Assembly (NCBI GenBank): GCA_964520325.1
Contig: CAZFOB010000016.1
Location: forward strand, 1-64,000
From: CAZFOB01 sp964520325
Lineage (GTDB): Bacteria > Actinomycetota > JAICYB01
Length of the DNA stretch: 64,000 nucleotides
Reading direction: 5' to 3'
Shown: positions 33,995 through 42,202 of the stretch, piece after piece
Layout of the letters: each line of letters starts with the position of its first letter
Numbering within the stretch: the stretch's first letter is position 1
The notes under the pieces: model-generated
Databases searched by the model: none
Told to the model about the DNA's origin: nothing
What the model saw: the letters and a program-made list of their open reading frames with translations, nothing else
Position numbers and translations under genes: made by a program

Positions 33995-35690
33995 CCAGCG
34001 CGTCGCGGAGCTCGCGCTTCAACACCTTCCCCGCGGCGTTTCGCGGGAGCTCATCGTCGGTGATCTCGATCCGCACTGGCACCTTGTAAGCCGCAAGCCG
34101 TTGCGCGACGAAGTCCTTCAACGCGTCTTCAGTCACATCGGCCCCAGGCACCCGCTTGACCACAGCAGCGACTTCCTCACCGAGCACGAGGTGCGGGATC
34201 CCGACCACGGCCGCTTCGCTCACGGCCGGGTGCTCGTAGAGCACGGTCTCGATCTCCACGCTGTAGACGTTCTCGCCGCCGCGGATGACCATGTCCTTCG
34301 CGCGATCGACGATGTACAGGAAGCCTTCGTCGTCGATGCGTCCGATGTCGCCGGAATGGAGCCACCCGTCGACGAACGTCTCGGCCGTCGCTTCCGGTTT
34401 GTTCCAGTACCCCTTCACGACGTTCGGACCCCGCATGCACACTTCGCCGAGCTCACCGGGCTCGACCTCGTTGCCCGACTCGTCGGCGAGCATGATGTCG
34501 ACCACCGGTGATGGACGCCCGACGCTGTCGGGCTTGCGCAGATAGTCGGCTCCGCCGTTTCCCACGGCGAGCGACGACGTCTCCGTCATGCCGTAGCCGT
34601 TACCCGCGCTCGCTTTCGGGAAGTGCTCCGTGATGCGGCGCACGAGCTCGGGCGGAGCCGGCGCACCGCCGTAGCCGATCGATTGGACGCTCGATGTGTC
34701 GCGCTTGGCGAAGTCGGGTGACTCGAGCACCTGCCACACCATCGTGGGCACGCCGCCGAATGAGGTGATCCTCTCGCGTTCGATCAGCTCGAGCGCGCGT
34801 TCGGCGTCCCAGCGGTACATCAGCACGAGCTTCGTGCCGAAGGCGAGCGTGGCGCACAACGTCGAGTGGCAGCCGGTTACGTGGAAGAAGGGAACCGAAA
34901 GGAGCTGCGTCGGACGCTGAGGCTCAAGCAAGGGGCCATCCTGCGCCTCCGTCTTCGACTGCGGCGAAGAACGACTCTGCGCCCCGTACATCAGGTTGAA
35001 CAGGTTCGTGCAGATGTTTCGGTGCGTACCGAGCGCGCCCTTCGGGTTACCCGTCGTGCCGGAGGTGTAGAAGATCGTGGCGTCGTCCTCGGGGTCGAGC
35101 GGGACGTCGGGGAGTTCATCGGGAAGGTCATGGCCCTTCCTCGAGAGCAGCGCATCGAACGACACCGTCCCGTTCGGCGCATCTGACTTCGCAATGACGA
35201 TCTGTTCGAGCTTGAGGGAGTCGAGCTGCGGAGCGATGCGTTCGTAGCGCTCGATGTCGCAGAACAGCACAGTCGCTCCCGAATCGGAGAGGCCGTACGC
35301 GAGCTCGTCGCCCGTCCACCAGGCGTTGAGCGGGACGACGACGGCGCCGGCGCACGCGGAGGCCCAGAAGGCGATCGACCACTCAGGGAAGTTGCGCATG
35401 GCGATCGCGACGCGGTCGCCCTTCTTGACGCCTGCGTCTTCGACAAGCCAGGACGCAACCGAAGCGACCGCGCGGTAGTGCCGGTCGAACGTCCAGCGTT
35501 CGTCCTCGTAGACGATGAAGTCCTTGCCAACGTGGGCGCGTGAGAGCTCGAGCACGGCCCGCAACGACGGCGGTACGTTCTTCCACGTGCGCACGTTCAC
35601 GCCGCGGATCTCCTGCTCGACGATCTCGAGCATCTGACCGGGACCGGTCAGATGCTGAACCGCTGGGTCGTCCATGACGTTGATCGGCAT
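33969..35690 (-). CDS. AMP-dependent long-chain acyl-CoA synthetase
   Basis: The 573-residue product has IFYTSGTTGNPKGALGTHRN, NGYGMTETSSL and LHSGDIGRIDDEGFLYIVD with the ELPRNAAGKVLKREL catalytic lysine. It activates fatty or related acids. It is divergent from the CaiB-type gene with 53 bp between starts, suggesting linked function in CoA-ester metabolism. TGGTGGTT-type ribosome site is weak; ATG 35690 is the only good start. Confidence 0.9.
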   Translation of the reverse strand: MPINVMDDPAVQHLTGPGQMLEIVEQEIRGVNVRTWKNVPPSLRAVLELSRAHVGKDFIVYEDERWTFDRHYRAVASVASWLVEDAGVKKGDRVAIAMRNFPEWSIAFWASACAGAVVVPLNAWWTGDELAYGLSDSGATVLFCDIERYERIAPQLDSLKLEQIVIAKSDAPNGTVSFDALLSRKGHDLPDELPDVPLDPEDDATIFYTSGTTGNPKGALGTHRNICTNLFNLMYGAQSRSSPQSKTEAQDGPLLEPQRPTQLLSVPFFHVTGCHSTLCATLAFGTKLVLMYRWDAERALELIERERITSFGGVPTMVWQVLESPDFAKRDTSSVQSIGYGGAPAPPELVRRITEHFPKASAGNGYGMTETSSLAVGNGGADYLRKPDSVGRPSPVVDIMLADESGNEVEPGELGEVCMRGPNVVKGYWNKPEATAETFVDGWLHSGDIGRIDDEGFLYIVDRAKDMVIRGGENVYSVEIETVLYEHPAVSEAAVVGIPHLVLGEEVAAVVKRVPGADVTEDALKDFVAQRLAAYKVPVRIEITDDELPRNAAGKVLKRELRDALVSAPDRSG

Positions 35691-35743
35691 TCAGGCGATT
35701 TTAGGACATCTCACCGGGTCGCCGGTTCCGCTTTACTAGGCGG

Positions 35744-36961
35744 ATGACCAGACCTCTTGACGGCATCCGCGTCCTCGACCTGTCTCGGGTGCTCGCAGGT
35801 CCCCATTGCACGCGGCTGCTCGTCGACCTTGGGGCCGACGTGATCAAGGTCGAGCCGCCGGCCGGAGACCTGACGCGCTTCGCGACCACGCGCGTCGGTT
35901 CGCTCTCGGTCTATTTCGCGCAGCAGAACGTCGGGAAACGCAACATCTCGCTCGACCTCTCCAAACCTGAAGCGGTCGATCTGATCCTGCGACTCGTGCC
36001 TCATGTCGACGTGTTCCTCGAGAACTTCCGTCCCGGCGTGGTGGACCGGATGGGGCTTTCGTACAACTCGGCATCCGAGGTCAACCCGCGCATCGTGTAC
36101 GCGTCGATCAGCGGATATGGACAGACCGGGCCATGGAGCTCGCGTCCCGCGTATGCGCCGATGGTGCATGCCGAGATGGGCTGGCTCGAGATCGTCGCTC
36201 GCGGACGCGACGGCAAAAACGTCCACGACCCGCTCTCACACGCCGACGTGTACTCCGGGATCTATGCGGCGGTCGGCATACTCGCTGCGTTGCATCAGCG
36301 GGACCGGACCGGAACAGGACAGCACGTCGACGTCGCCATGGCGGAAGCGTTGCTTTCCGCGACGGAGCACGTCGCTGCCGAATCGGTGCGGGAGCGCAAG
36401 CGTCCCGCGCACTTCGACGACACGGCTCCCATCTTCCAGATGCGGGACGGGCGCTACGTCTCACCTTCGGCCGGCCCCCAGCAGCGCGGCGCCTTCGCGA
36501 GCTGGTGCACGGCGATGGACCGCCCAGAACTCGGCGACGATCCGCGCTTCTGTGACGAAGCCGCGCGCATCGAACACCGCGACGAGCTGCTCGACGTCCT
36601 TCAGGAGTGGGTGCTCACCTTCGACGACGTCCGCGATCTCGAGGCCGCGCTCGACAAGGGCAAGCTCGTGCTCGGCCTCATCCGCACGTTGAACGAGGCC
36701 ACCGTTACCGACTGGGCCCGCGACCGCGGCGCGATCGTCGAGGTACCGGATCGCATCGGTGGCACGATCCGCGTCCCGAACACGCCGTGGCGCTTCTCGG
36801 GGGCCGAGAGCGGAGCCCACGGTGAGCCGGCCTACCGCGGCGAGCACAACCGCGAAGTCCTCAAGCAATTACTCGACATGCCGGACGACGAGATCGACAT
36901 GCTCGAAACCGACGAGGTGCTCTCGAGCCGCGTACCGAAGGCGTCAGGAACCGCAGAGTGA
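35744..36961 (+). CDS. CaiB/BaiF family III CoA-transferase
   Basis: The 405-residue product shows the family N-terminus LDGIRVLDLSRVLAGPHCTR and LLVDLGADVIKVEPPAGD, NVGKRNISLDLSKPEA, then HADVYSGIYAAVGILAALHQ, where the family's conserved region lies. It transfers CoA between carboxylic acids such as steroid, carnitine or aromatic acids. The adjacent acyl-CoA synthetase suggests a catabolic pair. Confidence 0.9.
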   Translation: MTRPLDGIRVLDLSRVLAGPHCTRLLVDLGADVIKVEPPAGDLTRFATTRVGSLSVYFAQQNVGKRNISLDLSKPEAVDLILRLVPHVDVFLENFRPGVVDRMGLSYNSASEVNPRIVYASISGYGQTGPWSSRPAYAPMVHAEMGWLEIVARGRDGKNVHDPLSHADVYSGIYAAVGILAALHQRDRTGTGQHVDVAMAEALLSATEHVAAESVRERKRPAHFDDTAPIFQMRDGRYVSPSAGPQQRGAFASWCTAMDRPELGDDPRFCDEAARIEHRDELLDVLQEWVLTFDDVRDLEAALDKGKLVLGLIRTLNEATVTDWARDRGAIVEVPDRIGGTIRVPNTPWRFSGAESGAHGEPAYRGEHNREVLKQLLDMPDDEIDMLETDEVLSSRVPKASGTAE

Positions 36962-36974
36962 AGCGACGGAAGGC

Positions 36975-37340
36975 CTACCGCGCTTGGCCACCGTCGCACA
37001 CGCAGAATTCATTCCCCTCGGGATCGTTCATCACGATCCAGTGACTCCCGTGTTCCTCTTGGATAGGGCCAACGCGCCGGGCGCCGATCGACTCCAGCTC
37101 CGTTGCGACCGACTCGATGTCGACCGTATCGATGTCGAAGTGAACGCGGTTCTTCCCGGCTTTCTCCTCAGGCACCTTCTGTAGCAACAACTTCGGGCCG
37201 GGCTTGCCGGCGGGCATGAGCAGCACGTAGTTGTCAACGTCGGCGATCACGGTGTAGCCGAGCGCGGCCGCCCAGAATGGGGCGAGCTCCTGCGGGTTCC
37301 GGCTGTCGAGGACCAGCCCCAAAGCGCGATCGCGCGTCAT
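36975..37340 (-). CDS. VOC-family glyoxalase-like protein
   Basis: The 121-residue product has the paired beta-alpha-beta-beta-beta units of glyoxalase/bleomycin-resistance proteins: LGLVLDSRNPQELAPFWAAA, RVHFDIDTVDIESVATELES and WIVMNDPEGNEFCVCDGG. The ATG at 37340 overlaps the stop of the methyltransferase gene by 4 bases (ATGA). It may bind a metal and a small molecule; the substrate is unknown. Confidence 0.85.
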   Translation of the reverse strand: MTRDRALGLVLDSRNPQELAPFWAAALGYTVIADVDNYVLLMPAGKPGPKLLLQKVPEEKAGKNRVHFDIDTVDIESVATELESIGARRVGPIQEEHGSHWIVMNDPEGNEFCVCDGGQAR

Positions 37341-37966
37341 CTCACAACGACCCACGTGAACGGCTGGACAACGCCGGCAGGAGTTACATGCTCTTCCCGC
37401 CGTGTTTCGGCGATCCGGAGTGAGCCGAGGGCGGCGGAGAGCTCTTCGGGGCCGTACCGAGAAACCGGCAGTCCCGAACACTGCTCCGGTCCGTCCGGCG
37501 CGAAGGTAGCGATAACAGCACTGCCGCCTGGGGCCATAGCAGCGCGAAGCGTCGACGCGTACCGCTCGCGGTCCGATGGGTCCACAAGGAAGTGGAACAC
37601 CGCCCGATCGTGCCAGACGGCGTAGCGACGAGGTGGCTCCCACTCGAGCAGGTCTTCACGCAACCACTGGACACGATCCGCTCTCTCACCCAGACGATCA
37701 CGAGCGGCATCAAGAGCTGTGAGAGAAACATCGAGGACCGTGACGTCCACGAAACCTCGCTCCACAAGAGCATCGGCGAGTGTCGACGCTCCGCCTCCGA
37801 TGTCGATGATCGGAGCGTCCGGCGATAGGCCGAGGGCGTGCATCAGCTCGAGGGAGAGGGTCGGTTCGCACTGGAACCAACTGGCGCCCGTTGGAGTGAC
37901 ACGCTCGTAGGCCGCATCCCAATGGACGCGCCGACGCTCCGACTCGCTCACTTCAGTCGGTCCCAT
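37337..37966 (-). CDS. class I SAM-dependent methyltransferase
   Basis: The 209-residue product has motif I APIIDIGGGASTLADALV, motif II VTVLDVSLTALDAAR and YAVWHDRAVFHFLVD. It is similar in layout to thiopurine/small-molecule methyltransferases. It is the first gene of a pair with the VOC protein (4-base overlap). The substrate is unknown. GTG or ATG starts are possible; ATG 37966 gives MGPTEVSESERRRVHWD. Confidence 0.85.
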   Translation of the reverse strand: MGPTEVSESERRRVHWDAAYERVTPTGASWFQCEPTLSLELMHALGLSPDAPIIDIGGGASTLADALVERGFVDVTVLDVSLTALDAARDRLGERADRVQWLREDLLEWEPPRRYAVWHDRAVFHFLVDPSDRERYASTLRAAMAPGGSAVIATFAPDGPEQCSGLPVSRYGPEELSAALGSLRIAETRREEHVTPAGVVQPFTWVVVR

Positions 37967-38028
37967 GACGTCAGTCTGTCAGGGACCGAGGCCTCTGCGA
38001 TCTGCTTGTTCGTGCGACCCCGGACGAG

Positions 38029-38232
38029 ATGACCGAACATCTCCCGCGGAGCGGTCGCGGCCACTACCGCGGTCTGATCTCGAAGACGGCACACGTTCGG
38101 CGCGCGTACGGCCTTCGTGTGCCTGACGACGAAGACGTCGCGCGCGCCTCGGCCCTCGTCATGGGCTGGTCCATGCTTGCCGACCACTTCGCACGACCCC
38201 GTGACCGCAGCAAAGCCCGCCCGATGTGGTGA
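38029..38232 (+). CDS. small hypothetical protein (67 aa)
   Basis: A short basic protein (MTEHLPRSGRGHYRGLISKT, ... VMGWSMLADHFARPRDRSKA). Third positions are GC-rich, supporting coding, but no family or good ribosome site is seen. An overlapping minus-strand frame at 37948-38187 is an alternative. Confidence 0.35.
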   Translation: MTEHLPRSGRGHYRGLISKTAHVRRAYGLRVPDDEDVARASALVMGWSMLADHFARPRDRSKARPMW

Positions 38233-38302
38233 TCGCTGAGTACCTGAGCGCGGCGGTGGGTCGACCGCAGCCTGAGCTCAACTGACCGTCGTTCGTCGGG
38301 TC

Positions 38303-38326
38303 GCCTGGTTTGCATCCAGGACTACT
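38303..38326. repeat. 24-bp palindromic repeat, copy C
   Basis: GCCTGGT-ttgc-ATCCAGGACTACT. The CCTGG and CCAGG arms are inverted. It overlaps the stop codon of the nucleotidyltransferase gene. Copies D (38951) and E (39581) follow at 648 and 630 bp. Confidence 0.6.
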
Positions 38327-38873
38327 CGCTCCGCGCTTCGGTATCGCGTGACCTGATCGCCTCCCGTTGTTCGGGCAGGAGGTCGACGCCGAAGCGCTCA
38401 TGCAGAGCGCGCATATCGTGTGCGTCGCTGTCCTTGAGCTCGTAGCCGGCGTGACAGAGCACTTGCACCTCCGGCGTCAGACACCGCATGGTGCGGCCGC
38501 CGATGATTCCGTTGCCGCTGAAGCCACGCGCCGGATACGCCCACTTCCTCCCGCCCTCGATCTTCTGGACGCCGTCGCCGTTCTCATCGAAACGTACGGG
38601 GTGGACATCGATGCGGCGGTCGTCGGCGACCCTGAGGACGAAGACCTCGGGCGAATCTGGCCACGTCCTGATCTCGCTGTAGCCGAGGTTGGCAAGGACG
38701 ACGACGAGCCGTGGCACGTCGTCGACGCCCACGACCATGTCAAGGTCGTCGTGCTCGCGTGTCTGCTCGCCGAGGGCCGCGTCCACGCCCCAGCCGCCGT
38801 CGACCCAGACGTCGACGTTGGATCGTTCGAGCGCGTCGATGACCTGCACGACGTCCTCGGCCCTCATCGTCAT
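38322..38873 (-). CDS. nucleotidyltransferase of the ANT(2'')/Lnu-like group
   Basis: The 183-residue product has VDVWVDGGWGVDAALGEQTR and HDDLDMVV, the GG..D-x(n)-R.H.DLD signature of small antibiotic-type nucleotidyltransferases, then IDVHPVRFDENGDGVQ. Some relatives inactivate aminoglycosides or lincosamides, but substrate cannot be inferred. It is bounded by copies C and D of the 24-bp repeat. Confidence 0.8.
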   Translation of the reverse strand: MTMRAEDVVQVIDALERSNVDVWVDGGWGVDAALGEQTREHDDLDMVVGVDDVPRLVVVLANLGYSEIRTWPDSPEVFVLRVADDRRIDVHPVRFDENGDGVQKIEGGRKWAYPARGFSGNGIIGGRTMRCLTPEVQVLCHAGYELKDSDAHDMRALHERFGVDLLPEQREAIRSRDTEARSE

Positions 38874-38950
38874 GGGCTGCCAACGCTACAAGAGCGCTCG
38901 AGGTAGTTACCGTCTCTTGACCCGACGACCTAGCTCGGCCCGCTCGGGCC

Positions 38951-38974
38951 GCCTGGTCGTAAACCAGGACTACC
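38951..38974. repeat. 24-bp palindromic repeat, copy D
   Basis: GCCTGGT-cgta-AACCAGGACTACC, the most symmetric copy (CCTGGT/ACCAGG). It lies between the divergent nucleotidyltransferase and DinB genes. It is preceded by GGGCC, as is copy B of the other repeat at 9.46 kb, and shares TAAACCAGGA with it. Confidence 0.6.
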
Positions 38975-39056
38975 TGAGCGCGTGTCATGCCTCGGTATCC
39001 TCTTGATGTCGTGGCCCAAGAACACCGCGAGCGGTCGCTGGAGGATGTGAGTCGCG

Positions 39057-39554
39057 ATGACCCGAGTGTTCGTCGGCACCGAGAAGGAGCTCCTTCTCGC
39101 CTTCCTCGACCAACAACGAGACGTCGTTGTCTGGAAGCTGGACGGACTCACCGACGACCAGCTCCGCCAGCGGCCGTTGACTCCGAGCGGCTTGTACCTG
39201 CTCGGTCTGGTCAAACACCTCGCTGGAGTCGAGCAGTACTACCTCTGCGCGATCTTCGGACGCCCCGCCGAGCCATTCAGCCTCGCCGCCAGCGACGACG
39301 TCGAGCTCGAGGAGGGCGACACCACCGACAGCGTCCTTGCTTACTACACCCGAGCGCGTGCGGCGTCCGATCGAGCCATCACCGAAATGGATCTCGACAC
39401 CACGGCCACCACCTGGCTCGGCGACACTGTCACCCTTCGGTGGGCGATCCTCCACGTGTTCGAAGAGACCGCACGCCACGCCGGACACGCCGACCTCATC
39501 CGCGAACGGATCGATCACACCACCGGCTACCTGCCCCAGAATCTCCCGTACTAG
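39057..39554 (+). CDS. DinB-family (DUF664) protein
   Basis: The 165-residue product is a four-helix bundle with the metal-binding histidines: LGLVKHLAGVEQYYL, then LRWAILHVFEETARHAGHAD. DinB/DUF664 proteins include bacillithiol or mycothiol-dependent S-transferases. As the organism appears to make mycothiol, a thiol-transfer role is possible. It lies between repeat copies D and E. Confidence 0.88.
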   Translation: MTRVFVGTEKELLLAFLDQQRDVVVWKLDGLTDDQLRQRPLTPSGLYLLGLVKHLAGVEQYYLCAIFGRPAEPFSLAASDDVELEEGDTTDSVLAYYTRARAASDRAITEMDLDTTATTWLGDTVTLRWAILHVFEETARHAGHADLIRERIDHTTGYLPQNLPY

Positions 39555-39580
39555 AGCCCACCGACCGAACGTCCGCGGCC

Positions 39581-39604
39581 GCCTGGTCCGTATCCTGGAC
39601 TACT
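39581..39604. repeat. 24-bp repeat, copy E
   Basis: GCCTGGT-ccgt-ATCCTGGACTACT. One arm is changed (CCTGG instead of CCAGG), so the palindrome is weakened, but the 3' GGACTACT is conserved. It lies 27 bp after the DinB stop. Confidence 0.55.
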
Positions 39605-39690
39605 GACTGCGCGTCACCGGGCGGTCGGAGTGGCAGCATGGACGTTATTGCCGGTCTCCTCAATCACGAGTTATGGGGACAAGGAGCGAC

Positions 39691-40026
39691 ATGCCCACGG
39701 ATGAGACAGCTTTCGACACTCACGCGGCTGTCCGTATCGGTTTGTTCGCGGTCAGGTTCCCGCGCGTTCGAGTGACTCGCGAGCAACTACTCGTCTCCGC
39801 GGTTGGCATTCCGATCATTCGTCTCGGTCGCAATGACGTTGAGTGCGTCGCGTTCCGACGCGCGAAGCGCCGCCTTCTGAAGATCGACTCGGTAAGAGTC
39901 ACGCGGAAGAGTCATGCGCGAATGATTCGCCTCTACTTCTACGCAGCGAACACTGACGCGGCCTTCGCGGCGATGTCCGATCTCAACTGGCCGTGCGTGT
40001 GGGAGGAGTCCAGCGATGCCGCATAA
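39691..40026 (+). CDS. hypothetical cassette protein (111 aa)
   Basis: The ATG at 39691 follows GGAG by 4 bases. The product is small, basic and beta-rich (VRIGLFAVRFPRVRVTREQL, LLKIDSVRVTRKSHARMIRL, YFYAANTDAAFAAMSDL). I do not recognise it; the pattern could be a PH-like fold. Its TAA lies inside the first R box of the attC-like site, as in integron gene cassettes. Confidence 0.55.
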   Translation: MPTDETAFDTHAAVRIGLFAVRFPRVRVTREQLLVSAVGIPIIRLGRNDVECVAFRRAKRRLLKIDSVRVTRKSHARMIRLYFYAANTDAAFAAMSDLNWPCVWEESSDAA

Positions 40027-40098
40027 CAACTCGCCGCAGCACCCGACCGCAGCTCGCTCCGCTCGCCTGCGGCGGGTGAGCGGCAAGAGTCGTTATGC
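40021..40098. other. attC-like recombination site 1 (78 bp)
   Basis: Outer boxes GCATAAC (40021-40027) and GTTATGC (40092-40098) are perfect complements. Inside them ACTC/GAGT, GCCGC/GCGGC, CACCCG/CGGGTG and CCGCA/TGCGG pair, with single extra bases on the left strand, as in attC bottom-strand hairpins. A GC-rich loop of about 16 bases contains CGCTCCGCTCGC, also found in site 2. The stop codon of the gene before it lies in the first box. Confidence 0.8.
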
Positions 40099-40128
40099 AG
40101 ACTCCGAGCTTGCGTCTAGTCTGAGAAG

Positions 40129-40356
40129 ATGAAAAAGCGCACGTCCGTAGTCCACAGCGATCCTGAGATTCTCGGAGGCGTGCCTGTTTTCGTTGGTACT
40201 CGAGTCCCGCTTCGGAACCTCATCGATTACATCGAGCACGGACACAGCCTCGATGTGTTTCTTGACCACTTCCCTTCAGTCTCGCGGGACCAAGCCGTCG
40301 CGGCGCTCGAGTACGCACATGACGCCTTGATTGAGGGTGCGCGCTCTCCTCGATGA
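40129..40356 (+). CDS. DUF433 antitoxin
   Basis: The 75-residue product is a stand-alone DUF433: HSDPEILGGVPVFVGTRVPL then LDVFLDHFPSVSRDQAVAAL, a Myb-like HTH fold. It pairs with the DUF5615 toxin whose gene overlaps its 3' end by 20 bases. The gene starts 31 bases after attC-like site 1, so the pair occupies one cassette. Confidence 0.88.
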   Translation: MKKRTSVVHSDPEILGGVPVFVGTRVPLRNLIDYIEHGHSLDVFLDHFPSVSRDQAVAALEYAHDALIEGARSPR

Positions 40357-40660
40357 GCAACTTCCACGGTTGCTGGCTGACGAACTCGTCGGTCATGACG
40401 TGCGCACGGTGCAGCAACAAGGATGGGCTGGTCTGACGAACGGCGAACTTCTTCGACGCGCCGCCTCCGACGGCTTCGAGGTCTTCGTAACGGCCGACCA
40501 GAATCTAGAGTTCCAGCAGAACCTCGCCAAGTCGCCGCTGGGCGTGGTCGTGCTTCAAGCGGCGAGCAACGACCTCGATGACTTGCGGCCTCTCGTCGCC
40601 TCAGCAATAGCCGCCATTGCGTCCGTTGCGCCAGGCGAAGTAGTCCACGTTGCTGCATAA
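40337..40660 (+). CDS. DUF5615 PIN-like toxin
   Basis: The 107-residue product begins RALLDEQLPRLLADEL (acidic D and E of the PIN-like site), followed by GFEVFVTADQNLEFQQN with the TxDxN-type motif. It is a predicted RNase toxin paired with DUF433. The GTG at 40337 is preferred; a TTG at 40331 is also in frame. Its TAA lies in the degenerate first box of attC-like site 2. Confidence 0.85.
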   Translation: MRALLDEQLPRLLADELVGHDVRTVQQQGWAGLTNGELLRRAASDGFEVFVTADQNLEFQQNLAKSPLGVVVLQAASNDLDDLRPLVASAIAAIASVAPGEVVHVAA

Positions 40661-40733
40661 ATCGCTTCAGGAGGAGACCGGACAGCTATCGCTCCGCTCG
40701 CTGCCGGCTCCTCAGAAGCCCACACCGTTAGCC
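40655..40733. other. attC-like recombination site 2 (degenerate, 79 bp)
   Basis: GCTTC/GAAGC, GAGGAG/CTCCTC, CCGG/CCGG and CAGC/GCTG pair with two extra A residues on the left strand. The right box is GTTAGCC; the left box is GCATAAA, only partly complementary. The loop shares CGCTCCGCTCGC with site 1 (40021-40098), and the gene before it ends in the left box in the same way. Confidence 0.6.
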
Positions 40734-40758
40734 AGACCAAGCGAAAGGCAGGCAATTT

Positions 40759-41232
40759 GTGGCGAGTGTCGGTCGGCGGATGGGTTCGGGAGCGTTGTTT
40801 CTGGACGCCGGAGGTCGCGTTCTGCTTGTGAGGCCGACGTACAAGCCGTATTGGGAGATTCCAGGTGGGGCGATCGAGGCGGGTGAATCTCCACGGCAGG
40901 CGTGTCAGCGAGAACTGCGCGAGGAGTTAGGCCTCGATGTCGAGCTAGGTCGTCTGCTGGTGTTCGACTGGCTACCTGCAGAGCCTCCGCGTCCCGACGG
41001 CTGGATGTTCGTGTTCGACGGTGGCGCTCTTTCGGAGGAGGCGACAGCGCGGATACGTCTCTCTGCCGACGAGTTGTCGGAGTGGCGGTTTGTCCCGGTG
41101 GAAGGAGTCGAGTCGTTCCTGTTGGATCGCATGGCTCGTCGGATCCAACAGGCGCACCGTTGCGCGATTGAGGGCGTCTTCGCTGATCTTGAATGGGGCT
41201 TTGTGCCTTCGGTCCCGTCGAGCGCGAGCTAG
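40759..41232 (+). CDS. Nudix hydrolase
   Basis: The 157-residue product has a complete Nudix box, GGAIEAGESPRQACQRELRE then ELGL, preceded by LLVRPTYKPYWEIP. It hydrolyses a nucleoside diphosphate-linked or similar substrate. The start is GTG 40759; an ATG at 40780 is an alternative. It lies 26 bp past attC-like site 2 and 5 bp before the PHP gene, so it could be part of the variable array or the first fixed gene. Confidence 0.9.
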   Translation: MASVGRRMGSGALFLDAGGRVLLVRPTYKPYWEIPGGAIEAGESPRQACQRELREELGLDVELGRLLVFDWLPAEPPRPDGWMFVFDGGALSEEATARIRLSADELSEWRFVPVEGVESFLLDRMARRIQQAHRCAIEGVFADLEWGFVPSVPSSAS

Positions 41233-41237
41233 TTTCA

Positions 41238-42080
41238 GTGGTCCTGGCGTCATTCCACGGCGGACACTCCCGCTTCGGTGACGGCATCGACGGGCCCATT
41301 GAAATCGCGCGCGCCGCCCGGGAGCTCGGATTCATAGCCTTTGGCTTCACCGAACACTTCGACATGCCGCCAGAGCGCAAGTGCGGAGATTGGCTCGCCG
41401 ACCGTCCTGCGTCATGGCTTGGCGAGTACGTCGACGAGGTCGCCAAGGCAAAGCGTGACAACGAAGGAGTCGTTGACATCCTCCTCGGCGCCGAGCTTGA
41501 GTACATCCGCGGCGCGGCTGATTCCACGCGCGCGGCGGTGTCAAGGGCACCATTCGATTACTTCGTCGGCAGCGTGCACCACATCCGCGTGGGTGATAGA
41601 GACATCTGTATCGAGTGCGACCGCGAGCGCATGCTTGACGCCCTCCGTCTGACGGGATCGGCCGAGGCGATGCAACTCCTCTACTACGAGCACGTCATCG
41701 AGATGATCGAGTGGGACTTCGTCTCGGTCGTGGCACATCTTGACGTGTTCAAGACATGCTTGACGCCGGACGAGCGAGCGCCAACGGCATGGATTCGTGC
41801 GCGCGTATGCGATGTGCTCGCTTCGATCCGCGACGCGGGGGCGGTGCTGGACATCAACGCGGGCGGAGTTCGCAAGCTCGGCGAGCTGTACCCGGCGACG
41901 TGGATACTCCAAGAGGCGCACCGGCTCAACGTACCTGTCACTCTCGGCGATGACTCTCACGGCCCGAGCGATGTTGGCGCTGGTCTCGACGAGGCGATCG
42001 AGGTCCTACGGTCAGTGGGGTTCGAAGAGATGCAGCTCGTTCGAGGTCACCGCCAGTTCGAGTCGGTCGGCATCTGCTGA
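41238..42080 (+). CDS. PHP-domain histidinol-phosphatase-like phosphoesterase
   Basis: The 280-residue product shows the PHP motifs in order: FHGGHSRFGDG (H-x-H-like first motif, altered to HGGH), IAFGFTEHFDMP, LLGAELEYIRG, YFVGSVHHIRV, VVAHLDVFK and VTLGDDSHGPSD. It is related to HisK-type histidinol phosphatases and would bind up to three metals. The GTG at 41238 fits the family start. Confidence 0.85.
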   Translation: MVLASFHGGHSRFGDGIDGPIEIARAARELGFIAFGFTEHFDMPPERKCGDWLADRPASWLGEYVDEVAKAKRDNEGVVDILLGAELEYIRGAADSTRAAVSRAPFDYFVGSVHHIRVGDRDICIECDRERMLDALRLTGSAEAMQLLYYEHVIEMIEWDFVSVVAHLDVFKTCLTPDERAPTAWIRARVCDVLASIRDAGAVLDINAGGVRKLGELYPATWILQEAHRLNVPVTLGDDSHGPSDVGAGLDEAIEVLRSVGFEEMQLVRGHRQFESVGIC

Positions 42081-42202
42081 TCGTGGAACCGAGGCTCCAC
42101 AGCGCGTTTGCTACTGATCGATGTCGCGGGACCATCGAACGTCGCCCGAGATCGCATCGTATCGGAGCTCACGCGCAGAGCATGCACCCGAACGGTTCGA
42201 AG

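Noticed and set aside
32608..34089. 493-residue plus-strand open frame
   Set aside because: Covers the antisense of the LigD-type polymerase and part of the Ddn-like gene in the wrong frame; composition is mirror-like.
37948..38187. Minus-strand frame (79 aa) opposite the small gene at 38029
   Set aside because: No ribosome site or family; the plus-strand frame has slightly better third-position bias. Both are weak.
38303..39604. 24-bp repeats C, D and E as attC sites
   Set aside because: They lack the paired R boxes (AAC/GTT) and are too short; they are a different repeat family.
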